From assembly GCF_001612805.1 (NCBI RefSeq), contig NZ_BDBD01000025.1, positions 1 to 64,000 of the forward strand: a DNA stretch of 64,000 nt, given 5' to 3'. Made by a program: the position numbers and the translations under genes. Of this stretch, positions 35,911 to 44,017 are shown one piece after another. Below the pieces are notes generated by a model. It worked only from the letters and a program-made list of their open reading frames with translations, had not been told where the DNA came from and did no database searches. Every line of letters starts with the position of its first letter. Within the stretch, counting starts at the first letter, position 1. Origin of the DNA: Nocardia coubleae NBRC 108252. Its GTDB lineage: Bacteria > Actinomycetota > Actinomycetes > Mycobacteriales > Mycobacteriaceae.

Positions 35911-35981
35911 ACGCCCGGGACCAGGGCTCTGGGCTCCCCGGCGAGTCCGAACACGGACAACGTGATCGAAACGGGCATGCT

Positions 35982-36620
35982 GTGACCGTGGAGATTCCGA
36001 TGTTCCCCCTGGGTACCGTGCTGCTGCCCGGTGAGCCGTTGTCCCTGCAGATCTTCGAGCCACGGTATGTGGCGCTGGTTCGCGACTGCCTCGACGGCAG
36101 TCGCGAACCGGAGTTCGGCGTGGTGCTGATCGAACGTGGCAGTGAGGTCGGCGGTGGCGAGGTGCGCACCGACGTGGGTGTGCTCGCCCAGATCACCGAT
36201 GTGACCGAACTGCCCGGCGACCGGTTCCGGCTGCGCTGCCTGGGCACCGAACGCCTGCGGGTTCAGCAGTGGCTCCCCGACGACCCGTACCCCCGCGCCG
36301 AGACCTCGCTCTGGCCGGACGAACCCGGCGCCGACGACACCGCCCTGCTGGACGACCTGCGCGAACGCGCCACCCGCCTCCACGACCTCACCACCCGCCT
36401 CGCCCTGCGCAGCGGCATCCGCCACCCACCGCCGTCGGCCACCCTCGACCAGCTCCCCACCGACCCGACCACCCGCTCCTACACCCTCGCCGCCGCCCTC
36501 CCCATCTCCCTCACCGACCGCCAATCCGCCCTCACGGCCCCCGACCCCCACACCCGGCTCACCCACCTGTCGACAGCCCTCGACGACGCCATCGCCATGG
36601 TCGAGTTCCGCCTCCAGTAG
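35982..36620 (+). CDS. LON substrate-binding-domain protein
   Basis: A 212-residue protein consisting of the N-terminal domain of Lon proteases without ATPase or peptidase parts: IPMFPLGTVLLPGEPLSLQI, then FEPRYVALVRDCL, EFGVVLIERGSEVGGG and VGVLAQITDVTELPGDRF. Such stand-alone proteins are common in actinobacteria and of unknown function. I start at GTG 35982, since family members begin just before the IPMFPLG strand. An ATG at 35907 overlapping the acs stop (ATGA) would add 25 hydrophilic residues and is possible. Cotranscribed with acs. The 3' half is strongly C-rich in third positions. Confidence 0.82.
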   Translation: MTVEIPMFPLGTVLLPGEPLSLQIFEPRYVALVRDCLDGSREPEFGVVLIERGSEVGGGEVRTDVGVLAQITDVTELPGDRFRLRCLGTERLRVQQWLPDDPYPRAETSLWPDEPGADDTALLDDLRERATRLHDLTTRLALRSGIRHPPPSATLDQLPTDPTTRSYTLAAALPISLTDRQSALTAPDPHTRLTHLSTALDDAIAMVEFRLQ

Positions 36621-36632
36621 CGGGGCGCGGAC

Positions 36633-36794
36633 TCAGGTGCGCGGCACCGGGCGGTGCGGCGAACGGGTCGACCCCTCGGGATTCGCCAGGCACCGCTCGA
36701 GCGCACTGAAGGCCTCGAACACCTCGGGTGCCTCGAAGGCGCGATTGCGGCGCCCGACCGTGAGCCGGCGGAGGACGCCCGCCTCGACCAAGCC
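36633..36794 (-). pseudogene. C-terminal remnant of a Fic-family protein
   Basis: The minus strand of this otherwise empty interval encodes, up to a stop at 36633, a segment reading LVEAGVLRRLTVGRRNRAF then EAPEVFEAFSALERCLANPE and RPVPRT. This resembles the winged-helix C-terminus of actinobacterial Fic/DOC adenylyltransferase-like proteins, as I remember them. The catalytic HPFxxGNG core and everything upstream are missing; the frame runs into unrelated sequence before 36800. It is a decayed gene fragment between the LON-domain gene and the Rieske gene. Confidence 0.55.
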
Positions 36795-36884
36795 TGGCCC
36801 GAGTGTCGTTCGAACCGGGAGGGCATTCGTGCCGTTGTCTGAGGGAAGAGCGGAATCGGCCGCTCGGTGTTCGAGGAGGCGGCG

Positions 36885-37292
36885 ATGAGCGGTGATGTTG
36901 TGGTGGGGCGACGGAGTGTGGTGGTGGGGGCCGGGGCGCTGGCCGCGGTGGCGGTGGTGCCTGCTTGTGGGGGTGGGGGTGGGTCGGGGTCGACGGGGGC
37001 GCCTGCCGCGCCGGGGACGGCGTTGGCCAAGACCGGGGACGTGCCGGTCGGCGGCGGGGTGATCGTCGGCGACATCGTGATCACGCAGCCGACGGCGGGG
37101 GCATTCGTCGGGCTTTCAGCGACCTGCACGCATGCGGGGTGCAAGGTGACGTCGGTGAAGGACGGGGTGATCGTGTGCCCGTGTCACGGCAGCCGGTTCG
37201 AGCTGGACGGGGCCGTGCGTGGCGGGCCCGCACGCAACCCATTGCCTACGAAACCGGTTCGGGTCGAAGGGGATTCGATCGTTTCCGGGTAG
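36885..37292 (+). CDS. Tat-exported Rieske [2Fe-2S] lipoprotein
   Basis: A 135-residue protein. The N-terminus has twin arginines (RR at 9-10), a hydrophobic stretch and the lipobox-like VVPAC with Cys28, then a Gly/Ser-rich linker, indicating Tat export and lipid anchoring outside the membrane. The Rieske domain has CTHAGC (ligands C81, H83) and CPCHGSRF (ligands C98, H101), with C86 and C100 placed for the usual disulfide. The end, GGPARNPLPTKPVRVEGD, is typical. GGAGG lies 5 bases before ATG 36885. Probably an electron carrier; the partner is not encoded nearby. Confidence 0.9.
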   Translation: MSGDVVVGRRSVVVGAGALAAVAVVPACGGGGGSGSTGAPAAPGTALAKTGDVPVGGGVIVGDIVITQPTAGAFVGLSATCTHAGCKVTSVKDGVIVCPCHGSRFELDGAVRGGPARNPLPTKPVRVEGDSIVSG

Positions 37293-37298
37293 TGGTGG

Positions 37299-37325
37299 CG
37301 CCGGGCTCCTGACCGGAGCCCGGCG
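37299..37325. terminator. Bidirectional hairpin between Rieske and VOC genes
   Basis: CGCCGGGCTCC and GGAGCCCGGCG form a perfect 11-bp stem with a 5-base loop in the 40-bp gap between convergent genes. Confidence 0.8.
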
Positions 37326-37332
37326 GGTGCGC

Positions 37333-37800
37333 TCAGCTCGCGTTCATCATTTCGGCCATGCGCCGGTCCATTTCCTCCGGCGACACGTCCTCGATGTGGG
37401 TGGCCACGGTCCAGCGGTGGCCCCACGGGTCCTCGAAGGAGCCGGTGCGGTCACCGTAGAACTGGTCGGCCATCGGGGTGATCTCCGAGGCGCCCGCTTC
37501 GAGGGCGGCAGCGAAGACGGCGTCGGAGTCGGGGACGTAGACCATCAGGTTCACCGGCGAGCCGCCGATGGACTTCGGGTCGACGAAGCCGATGTCGGGA
37601 ACAGGGTCGCCGACCATCAGGACGGAATCGCCGATCAGCAGTTCGCTGTGCACGATCGTGCCGTCGGGACCTGGCATGCGCATGCGTTCGGTGGCGCCGA
37701 GGACGGAAATGTAGAAGGCGAGCGCTTCCGCGGCTCCCGCACAGGCGATACCGGGACAGATTGCCGGATAACCAGCGGGAATGGGTGACACATCGGACAT
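37333..37800 (-). CDS. VOC-family (glyoxalase/PhnB-like) protein
   Basis: A 155-residue protein of the vicinal oxygen chelate fold, PhnB-like. Visible are AGAAEALAFYISVLGATERMR at the start of the first beta-alpha-beta-beta-beta unit, HSELLIGDSVLMVGD in its strands, and FYGDRTGSFEDPWGHRWTVA at the end of the second unit, the typical DPxGHxW ending. The C-terminus has SPEEMDRRMAEM, common in PhnB-like proteins. Metal-dependent lyase, isomerase or binding roles are all possible. Divergent from the F420-type oxidoreductase gene by 116 bp. Confidence 0.9.
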   Translation of the reverse strand: MSDVSPIPAGYPAICPGIACAGAAEALAFYISVLGATERMRMPGPDGTIVHSELLIGDSVLMVGDPVPDIGFVDPKSIGGSPVNLMVYVPDSDAVFAAALEAGASEITPMADQFYGDRTGSFEDPWGHRWTVATHIEDVSPEEMDRRMAEMMNAS

Positions 37801-37916
37801 CGGAAACCTCCGGGTCGACGGTGTTGCTCGGATGCCGTCGAGCCTATTCCTCTGTCGCCCGCACCGGAACCCTGGTAGAACTTGTTTCAGTTTTGACTAT
37901 CCAGGAGGGCCGGGGC

Positions 37917-38765
37917 GTGCGGTACGGGATCGTGTTGTTCACCAGTGACCGGGGCATTACGCCCGCCGACGCGGCCTCGGCCGCCGAGCAGGCGGGATTC
38001 GACGCCTTCTACGTGCCCGAGCACACCCATATCCCGGTGGTCCGGGCCGCGGCGCACCCGCAGACCGGCGACTCCTCGCTGCCCGACGACCGCTATCTGC
38101 GCACTCTCGACCCGTGGGTCGCCCTGGCCACCGCCGCCGCGGTCACCAGCCGGATCACCCTGTCGACGGCGGTGGCGTTGCCCGCCGAGCACCACCCGAT
38201 CACCCTGGCCAAGTCCATCGCCTCGCTCGATCACCTCAGCGGCGGCCGGGTGGAGCTCGGTGTCGGCTTCGGCTGGAACACCGACGAGCTCGCCCACCAC
38301 GGCGTGCCCGCCAACAAGCGCCGCACGGTGCTGCGCGAACATCTCGACGCCATGCGGACGCTGTGGTCGAACGAGGAGGCCGAGTTCGACGGCGACTTCG
38401 TGAAGTTCGGGCCGAGTTGGTCGTGGCCGAAGCCGGTGCGCGCGGGAGTTCCGGTGCTGCTCGGCGCGGGCGGCACCGAGAAGTCCTTCACCTGGCTCGC
38501 CGCGCACGCCGACGGCTGGATCACCACTCCCACCGAAGACGACCTCGGCGCGAAAATCGAACTGCTGCAGCGTGTCTGGAAGGAAGCCGAGCGCGAGGGC
38601 AGCCCGCGCGTGATCGCGCTGGCGGGCAAGCACAATGCCGAACAGCTCGCCCGGTGGGCCGATCTCGGTGTCACGGAGGTTGTCTTCGGACTGCCGGACC
38701 GGGACGCTGCCGAGGTGACCGGCTACATCGCACATCTCGGCGGAAAGCTCGGCCTGCTCGGCTGA
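37917..38765 (+). CDS. LLM-class F420-dependent oxidoreductase
   Basis: A 282-residue luciferase-like TIM-barrel protein. It starts RYGIVLFTSDRGITPADAA, and has AFYVPEHTHIPV, SRITLSTAVALPAEHHPI, SLDHLSGGRVELGVGFGWN and VLLGAGGTEKSFTWLAAHAD, matching the F420-using subgroup (TIGR03619-like). GTG 37917 is supported by a perfect AGGAGG 8 bases upstream. Such enzymes use reduced F420, which mycobacteria and Nocardia make, for reductions of unknown substrates. Followed by a block of hairpin repeats that may terminate it. Confidence 0.9.
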   Translation: MRYGIVLFTSDRGITPADAASAAEQAGFDAFYVPEHTHIPVVRAAAHPQTGDSSLPDDRYLRTLDPWVALATAAAVTSRITLSTAVALPAEHHPITLAKSIASLDHLSGGRVELGVGFGWNTDELAHHGVPANKRRTVLREHLDAMRTLWSNEEAEFDGDFVKFGPSWSWPKPVRAGVPVLLGAGGTEKSFTWLAAHADGWITTPTEDDLGAKIELLQRVWKEAEREGSPRVIALAGKHNAEQLARWADLGVTEVVFGLPDRDAAEVTGYIAHLGGKLGLLG

Positions 38766-38809
38766 CGAGCGGGCCCACTCCGGCCGCACCTGTCACACCT
38801 GCTGCCGCC

Positions 38810-38901
38810 GCTCCGGCCGCACCAGTAGCTCGTGCGGCCCGCTCCGGCCGCGCCAGTAGCCCGTGCGGCCCGCTCCGGCCGCCGGTTATACCTGTGCGGC
38901 T
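38810..38901. repeat. 31-bp tandem hairpin repeats
   Basis: Two copies of a 31-bp unit (38810-38840 and 38841-38871) differ at three positions; a third, diverged copy follows to 38901, and a partial one precedes at about 38777. Each full unit contains inverted arms GGCCGCAC and GTGCGGCC around CAGTAGC, so the array folds into successive hairpins. It lies between the convergent F420-type oxidoreductase and lipoprotein genes. The surrounding 215 bp has no gene. Confidence 0.75.
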
Positions 38902-38980
38902 GACCAACTGCTCTGGTCACACCTGCGACGCCGACCGGCCTTCGGACGCGCCGGGGCGGAGCCCGACCGGCGGTCGCCGC

Positions 38981-39691
38981 TCAGCCGCGCAGCTTGCGCA
39001 CCTGAGCCGCCGTGAGGTCGGCCAGTACGCCGGGATCGACTTCTTCCGGAGCGGTCACGACCACCTGGACCAGGGTGTTGCCCACCTGAACGAGTGAGGT
39101 GGCCGAAGTCAGGGTCAGGCCCTCGCTCGTGGCGGTCAGGGTGAACGCCGAACCCGCGTCGCCGACCGGCGGCTGGTCCAGCGGGGCGGTCCGGTAGTCG
39201 ATGCGCACGCCCGCGTCGTCACCGGTGTAGCTGGTGCAGCGGCGTGGTCTGGATTGCAGCGAGTCGAACGCGGCGGCGAGGGCGGTGTCGGGGTAGCTCG
39301 CGGCGTCGATGTCGATGGTGGCGAAGCTCGGTCCGGCGAATTGGACCGAGGCGGCGGCGGCCGAGCCGGGCCACTGCTGGGCGATCGGTGTGAGCAGCCT
39401 GGCGCAGTCGGCGGGGTCGGTCGGCGCGTCGGCGGGCACCGCGGTGTCGTTGCCCGCGCGGCGCGGTGGGACCGCTGTGAAGTCGCCGGGCAGGTCGGTG
39501 GCCGCGAGCAGGCCGGCGCTCAGCTGCGCCTGATCGCGCACGACGGGTCCGGATCCGGGAGCCACCGCGGCGGGCGAGGGCCAGGTCGTCGCACAGGACG
39601 CGCCGCAGTCGTCGGACGTCGACGAGCACGCTGCCAGCGCGGCGCAGGCCGAAGCGACCGCGCCCGCGCGGGCCAGGGCCGATCGCATCAT
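38981..39691 (-). CDS. Lipoprotein, unknown function
   Basis: A 236-residue secreted lipoprotein: a short signal peptide ending LAAC (Cys about 22), then a Ser/Asp/Cys-rich linker and a globular domain of about 190 residues beginning VVRDQAQLSAGLL. The layout resembles mycobacterial sensor-like or DUF-type lipoproteins (LpqN/PknH-sensor-like), but I cannot assign a family. It overlaps the upstream lipoprotein gene by 4 bases (ATGA), so they are coupled and probably act together at the cell surface. lspA, needed for maturing such lipoproteins, is divergently encoded nearby. Confidence 0.85.
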   Translation of the reverse strand: MMRSALARAGAVASACAALAACSSTSDDCGASCATTWPSPAAVAPGSGPVVRDQAQLSAGLLAATDLPGDFTAVPPRRAGNDTAVPADAPTDPADCARLLTPIAQQWPGSAAAASVQFAGPSFATIDIDAASYPDTALAAAFDSLQSRPRRCTSYTGDDAGVRIDYRTAPLDQPPVGDAGSAFTLTATSEGLTLTSATSLVQVGNTLVQVVVTAPEEVDPGVLADLTAAQVRKLRG

Positions 39692-40635
39692 TCGGTCCAG
39701 GAAATGCGGGTCGATTGGGTCTGCACGAGCGTGCTGACGCTGCGCGGATCGTGATAGGTCTGCTGACCGCCCACCTCGATGGCACCCGACACGGGCAGCG
39801 GCAGACCGAGATCGACGGTGATCGTGCCCGCGCCCTGCATCACGTAGTTCTGGATGTCCAGGGCGCCCGCGTTGTTGGGCAGCGTCCACACGTTTCCGGT
39901 GGGGGTCTGGTTCACCTGTAGGTCGATGGTGAGCCGGTCGCCGTCGCGGCTCACCAGGGTCGCGGTGGTGACCTGATCGAGGGTGACGCCGCCGGTGATC
40001 TGCTGATGCACGGTCCACACCGCGCCGACTCCGACGGGCTCGTCGGGGAACGCGACGGACTGGTACACCGCCTGGTAGAACGCCTGCTCGAGCGCGGCCC
40101 GCGCCGAATTGGGCGTCTCGGGTGAGGGCGCCATCCGCAGTTCGGTGATGGCACCGAGGTCACTCATCGCGAGCCCGGCCTGGGAACCGTCGGCGTTGGT
40201 GAACGCCTTGTTCAGCGCCGGGTCGGGGGTGGTGACGGTGCCGACCGTCAGATCCACGCCGTCGACATCGGCGCGCGCGGTCATCGGGATGGTGAGCGCG
40301 GCGGGCGAGAAGTCGCGCACCGGTTGATCGTTGACCTGCTGCTGGATGCGGTAGTCGGTGCGCAACGTCACCTCCTGGGTGGCGCCGATGCTGTAGAGGG
40401 GGCGCAGCCGGCTGCGCGGCTCGTCGCCCGGGGAGACGACGGTGGCGACCGCGGCCGTGATCGGCACGGTCACTTCCTTGCCGATGCCGAGCGGCTCGAG
40501 GCCCTCGGAATCGGCGGTCGACGGCGACCGATCGGCGCACCCGGCACCGAAGGTCGCGAACCCGAGCACGAGCGCCACCAGAAACACCCCGGGGCGCGCG
40601 ATGCGGGGTAAGCGAGAACTAGACAACACCGTCAC
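39688..40635 (-). CDS. Predicted secreted lipoprotein, unknown function
   Basis: A 315-residue protein with a basic N-terminus (SSSRLPRIARP), a hydrophobic core and FGAGC as a slightly atypical lipobox, then a large beta-rich domain (LYSIGATQEVTLRTDYRIQ, VGAVWTVHQQITGGVTLDQV). I start at GTG 40635, 7 bases after TACCCT (40643-40648), consistent with a leaderless mRNA; a GTG two codons later is possible. The longer open frame upstream overlaps the divergent lspA and is not plausible. Translationally coupled to the next lipoprotein gene. Role unknown. Confidence 0.8.
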   Translation of the reverse strand: MTVLSSSRLPRIARPGVFLVALVLGFATFGAGCADRSPSTADSEGLEPLGIGKEVTVPITAAVATVVSPGDEPRSRLRPLYSIGATQEVTLRTDYRIQQQVNDQPVRDFSPAALTIPMTARADVDGVDLTVGTVTTPDPALNKAFTNADGSQAGLAMSDLGAITELRMAPSPETPNSARAALEQAFYQAVYQSVAFPDEPVGVGAVWTVHQQITGGVTLDQVTTATLVSRDGDRLTIDLQVNQTPTGNVWTLPNNAGALDIQNYVMQGAGTITVDLGLPLPVSGAIEVGGQQTYHDPRSVSTLVQTQSTRISWTE

Positions 40636-40727
40636 AGCGATCAGGGTACGACCGCTTCCTGAGGAACTGCTGGGACTCCGGCCGGTCCGCGACGCGGCTC
40701 CGCGAACGACTAGGGAATGATGGACAC

Positions 40728-41333
40728 GTGAGTGAAGACCGGTCAACCGACAACGCTGCAGTCCCCGCGACCGGCGACGCCGCCGACGCACCGGAAACCA
40801 TCGCGGTGACCGAGACCGAAACCCCAGGTCGCCGCCGGTTGACAACGCTGCTGATCATCGCCGCCGTGCTGTTCGGCCTCGACCTGCTGACCAAGTGCCT
40901 CGCGGTCGCCTACATCGATCCCGACGACCCGGTGCCGATCATCGGCGACTTCGCGCGCCTGGACCTCGTGCGCAATCCGGGCGCGGCGTTCTCTATGGCG
41001 ACCGGCATGACCTGGCTGCTCACCTTGATCGCGGCCGCCGTGGTGGTCGGCGTCATCCGCATCGGGCGCACCTTGCGGTCACTGTGGTGGGCGATCGGCC
41101 TGGGCATGGTGCTCGGCGGGGCGATGGGCAACCTGGTGGACCGGATCTTCCGCTCCCCCGGCCCGCTGCAGGGCCATGTCGTCGACTTCGTCGCGATCGG
41201 CTGGTGGCCGGTGTTCAACGTGGCCGATTCGGCCATCGTGTGCGGGGCGATTCTGCTGGTCGCGCTGACGATCTTCGGTTTCGAACCGGATGGCACCCGC
41301 AGCGGTCGCAAACACACGGAGGAGACCGCGTGA
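40728..41333 (+). CDS. lspA: Signal peptidase II LspA
   Basis: Membrane aspartyl protease that cleaves prolipoprotein signal peptides after lipid attachment. The 201-residue protein has a 38-residue cytoplasmic extension and four helices. The catalytic pair is D138 in GNLVDRIF and D167 in FNVADSAI, with LVRNPGAAFSM before them, all family hallmarks. GTG 40728 has GGA close upstream. It overlaps the rluD-like gene as GTGA, the arrangement conserved in actinobacteria. It faces two lipoprotein genes across 92 bp. Confidence 0.96.
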   Translation: MSEDRSTDNAAVPATGDAADAPETIAVTETETPGRRRLTTLLIIAAVLFGLDLLTKCLAVAYIDPDDPVPIIGDFARLDLVRNPGAAFSMATGMTWLLTLIAAAVVVGVIRIGRTLRSLWWAIGLGMVLGGAMGNLVDRIFRSPGPLQGHVVDFVAIGWWPVFNVADSAIVCGAILLVALTIFGFEPDGTRSGRKHTEETA

Positions 41334-42256
41334 GAGAAACACGAACCATGCCCGTACCCGACGGGCTCGACGGGATGCGGGTGGACGCGGGACTCTCGCG
41401 GCTGCTCGGTCTCTCGCGCACGGCGGTCGCCGCGCTCGCCGAGGAAGGGTCGGTGCAGCTCGACGGTGTCGCCGCGGGCAAGTCCGACCGGCTCACCGCG
41501 GGCGCCTGGCTGGAAGTGATCTTCCCCGAACCCAAACGTGAACTGACCGTGGAAGCGGCCCCGGTGGAGGGGATGAAGATCCTCTACGCCGACGACGACA
41601 TCGTCGCGGTGGACAAGCCGATCGGCGTCGCCGCGCACTCGGGTGTCGGCTGGACGGGCCCGACCGTGGTCGGCGGACTGGCCGCGATGGGGTACCGCAT
41701 CTCGACCTCCGGCGCGCACGAACGGCAGGGGATCGTGCACCGCCTCGATGTGGGCACCTCCGGCGTGATGGTCGTTGCTCAATCCGAACACGCCTACACG
41801 ATGCTCAAGCGCGCCTTCAAGGAACGCACGGTCGACAAGCAATACCATGCTCTCGTGCAGGGACACCCCGATCCGAGCAGCGGCACCATCGACGCGCCGA
41901 TCGGGCGTGCGCGCGGCAACGACTGGAAGTTCGCCGTCACCGGCGACGGCAGGCCGAGCATCACCCACTACGACACCATCGAGGCGTTCCAGGCGGCGAG
42001 CCTGCTCGACGTACACCTCGAGACCGGGCGCACCCATCAGATCCGCGTGCATTTCTCCGCGATCCGTCACCCCTGCGCCGGCGACCTCACCTACGGCGCC
42101 GATCCGACGCTGGCCAAGCGGCTCGGGCTGGAACGGCAGTGGCTGCACGCGCGTCAGCTGGGTTTCCATCACCCGGCCGACGGGCGCTGGCTCGAGATCA
42201 CCAGCGAGTATCCCGCCGACCTGGCGGGCGCCCTGGACGTATTACGTAATGCCTGA
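41330..42256 (+). CDS. RluA/RluD-family rRNA pseudouridine synthase
   Basis: A 308-residue enzyme converting specific uridines in 23S rRNA (or tRNA) to pseudouridine. Residues 1-75 form an S4-like RNA-binding domain (GMRVDAGLSRLLGLSR), and the catalytic domain has IVHRLDVGTSGVM with the catalytic Asp at 140, and LETGRTHQIRVHF. GTG 41330 overlaps the lspA stop, with GGAGGAG upstream. In M. tuberculosis the homologue (Rv1540) also follows lspA. The exact target site is not certain, so no specific symbol is given. Confidence 0.93.
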   Translation: MRETRTMPVPDGLDGMRVDAGLSRLLGLSRTAVAALAEEGSVQLDGVAAGKSDRLTAGAWLEVIFPEPKRELTVEAAPVEGMKILYADDDIVAVDKPIGVAAHSGVGWTGPTVVGGLAAMGYRISTSGAHERQGIVHRLDVGTSGVMVVAQSEHAYTMLKRAFKERTVDKQYHALVQGHPDPSSGTIDAPIGRARGNDWKFAVTGDGRPSITHYDTIEAFQAASLLDVHLETGRTHQIRVHFSAIRHPCAGDLTYGADPTLAKRLGLERQWLHARQLGFHHPADGRWLEITSEYPADLAGALDVLRNA

Positions 42257-43022
42257 CGACCCGCGGTCGTCCGAACCGGCGTCGACGACGGCGCCGGACG
42301 ACCGCGGGGATCTCGTCGCGCCGACTGTCCCGCCCGAAGAAGTAGCGGGCGTGGACGATTCGACCGGTCTGTCGGGACGGTCGAAGGTGGTGCTCGGTGC
42401 GGCGGCGGCGCTGGCCGTGGTGCTGCTGATCGTGGCGTTCACCCGTCCGCACGCGGCGGGTCACGTGGCGACCGATCGCCTGGGTCCCGCGCAGGGCGAG
42501 CAGGTCGACGACTACCTCGCCGACGCTCGAGCCTCCCTCGACGGCACCGATGCAGATCCGCGCTGGGCGCTGGTGTCGTTCACGGAATACCAGACGCCGC
42601 AACAGCTTCCGGGCATTGCCGACGGGTTGCGGATCTCCGGGGTGATCCAGCACGTGCCGATCGATCGGGTGCAGACCCCGGTCGTCACCGTCGCTACGCC
42701 CGCGGGCGACGAACCCGCCGTACGTTCGGGCGAAGCGGCGGCTGGACTGCTCGAATCGCAGCAAGTGCGGGACGGCCGTAGCGCCGAGGTGGTGCGCGTG
42801 AGTGCTTCCCGGCTGCGCGGCGGCTGCGCGTGCACGGCCGGGATCGTCGTCCGTGGGACTCTGCCCCAACTCCGCGATCTCGCCGCCGCACCGGGAGTAC
42901 GTGCGGTGCAAGCACTTCCGGCCGACGCCGTCGCCGGGCGCTTCGCGGTGAGCCCGCTGCTGCCGGAGAACACCGGGACGATCACCCCTACCCCCGACGA
43001 CGGTCCCGTTCCCGCCGAGTAG
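42249..43022 (+). CDS. Single-pass membrane protein, unknown function
   Basis: A 257-residue protein: an acidic, proline-rich cytoplasmic N-terminus (about 40 residues), one membrane helix (about 47-64, VVLGAAAALAVVLLIVAF) and an outside domain of about 190 residues with two close cysteines (GGCACTAG). The ATG overlaps the pseudouridine synthase stop by 8 bases (ATGCCTGA), so it is cotranscribed with lspA and the synthase. No family recognised. A weak hairpin follows the stop. Confidence 0.8.
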   Translation: MPDDPRSSEPASTTAPDDRGDLVAPTVPPEEVAGVDDSTGLSGRSKVVLGAAAALAVVLLIVAFTRPHAAGHVATDRLGPAQGEQVDDYLADARASLDGTDADPRWALVSFTEYQTPQQLPGIADGLRISGVIQHVPIDRVQTPVVTVATPAGDEPAVRSGEAAAGLLESQQVRDGRSAEVVRVSASRLRGGCACTAGIVVRGTLPQLRDLAAAPGVRAVQALPADAVAGRFAVSPLLPENTGTITPTPDDGPVPAE

Positions 43023-43040
43023 GGCGCACGCAGTGTGCCC
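43022..43040. terminator. Possible hairpin after the membrane-protein gene
   Basis: GGGCGCAC and GTGTGCCC pair over 8 bases with one G-T wobble and a 3-base loop, directly at the stop. It is the only candidate terminator in the 107-bp convergent gap before phzF. Confidence 0.4.
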
Positions 43041-43128
43041 GCTCAGCACGTCACCGACCAGACCGGCGCAGAGTCGCCCCTCCCGACAGGCCCGCGATCG
43101 CCGACGGGCCGGTAGCTTGTGCTCGGCC

Positions 43129-43956
43129 TCAGTCCGGCAGGGTGACGACTCCGTCGAGATACCGTCTGCACCGCCCCAGGAGCAGGACCCGGTTGTCGGC
43201 CAGTTCGCCGCGCAAGGTGCCGCCGCGGCGGGACAGCTGGCGGGCGGTGAGGGTGGAGCGCCCGAGTTCGCGGGCCCACAGGGGAACCAGCTGTGCGTGG
43301 GCCGAGCCGGTGACCGGGTCTTCCGGAACGCCGACGCCGGGTCCGAAGAAGCGGGAGACGAAGTCGCTCGAACGACCGGGAGCGGTGAGGACCGCGCCGC
43401 GTGAGAGCTGCGGGAAGGCACCGAAATCAGGTGTGGCCGAACGTACTTCGTCTTCGTCGGCGACGACGACGATCTCGTCCTGGCCGGTGTAGGCGCGCAC
43501 CGGGGTGACGCCGAGCGCGGCGACCAGGGCGGGATCGGGGTCGACCTGGACCGAGGCGAGGGCGGGCAGGTTCAGGACGTATTCGTCGTCGTCGGTGCGG
43601 TCGACGTGCAACCAGCCGGAACGGGTGTAGAAGCTGACGCGGTCGTGTTCGGGGTGGATGTCGGAGATGACCTGAGCGGCCGAGGCGAGGGTGGCGTGCC
43701 CGCACATGTCCACCTCGACCGCCGGGGTGAACCAGCGCAGGTGGAACGCGGGCCACTCACCGGGCGGGCCGCCCGCCTCCGAGGGTAATTGGGAGGTATA
43801 GAACGCCGTCTCGGCGAGGTTGTTCTCCTCGGCGAGCTGTTGCAGCAATGTGTCCGGCAGCCAGGTGGGCAACGGCATGACCGCGGCCGGGTTGCCCGAG
43901 AACGGCGCGTCGGCGAAAGCGTCGATCTGGTGCAGCAATACCTCCATAACCGGCAA
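43129..43956 (-). CDS. PhzF-family isomerase/epimerase-like protein
   Basis: A 275-residue member of the PhzF superfamily (diaminopimelate epimerase fold): HQIDAFADAPFSGNPAAVM at the start, ENNLAETAF with the catalytic Glu, LRWFTPAVEVDMCGHATLA and EDPVTGSAHA. Phenazine genes are absent, so the role is likely another small-molecule isomerisation. A TTG at 43956 has GGAG 5 bases upstream and is taken as the start; an ATG three codons later (43947) is the alternative. Monocistronic, upstream of ctpE's 3' end. Confidence 0.9.
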   Translation of the reverse strand: MPVMEVLLHQIDAFADAPFSGNPAAVMPLPTWLPDTLLQQLAEENNLAETAFYTSQLPSEAGGPPGEWPAFHLRWFTPAVEVDMCGHATLASAAQVISDIHPEHDRVSFYTRSGWLHVDRTDDDEYVLNLPALASVQVDPDPALVAALGVTPVRAYTGQDEIVVVADEDEVRSATPDFGAFPQLSRGAVLTAPGRSSDFVSRFFGPGVGVPEDPVTGSAHAQLVPLWARELGRSTLTARQLSRRGGTLRGELADNRVLLLGRCRRYLDGVVTLPD

Positions 43957-44017
43957 AGGTACTCCAATACCGAAACTTCGCCCGGCACAAGGGTTCTCGA
44001 GGCGCGCCCGGCCCCGG

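Noticed and set aside
38810..38901. CRISPR-like repeats
   Set aside because: Units are directly adjacent without unique spacers; simple tandem repeat with hairpins.
43129..43956. Phenazine biosynthesis
   Set aside because: PhzF-family proteins are widespread without phenazine genes, and no other phz gene is nearby.
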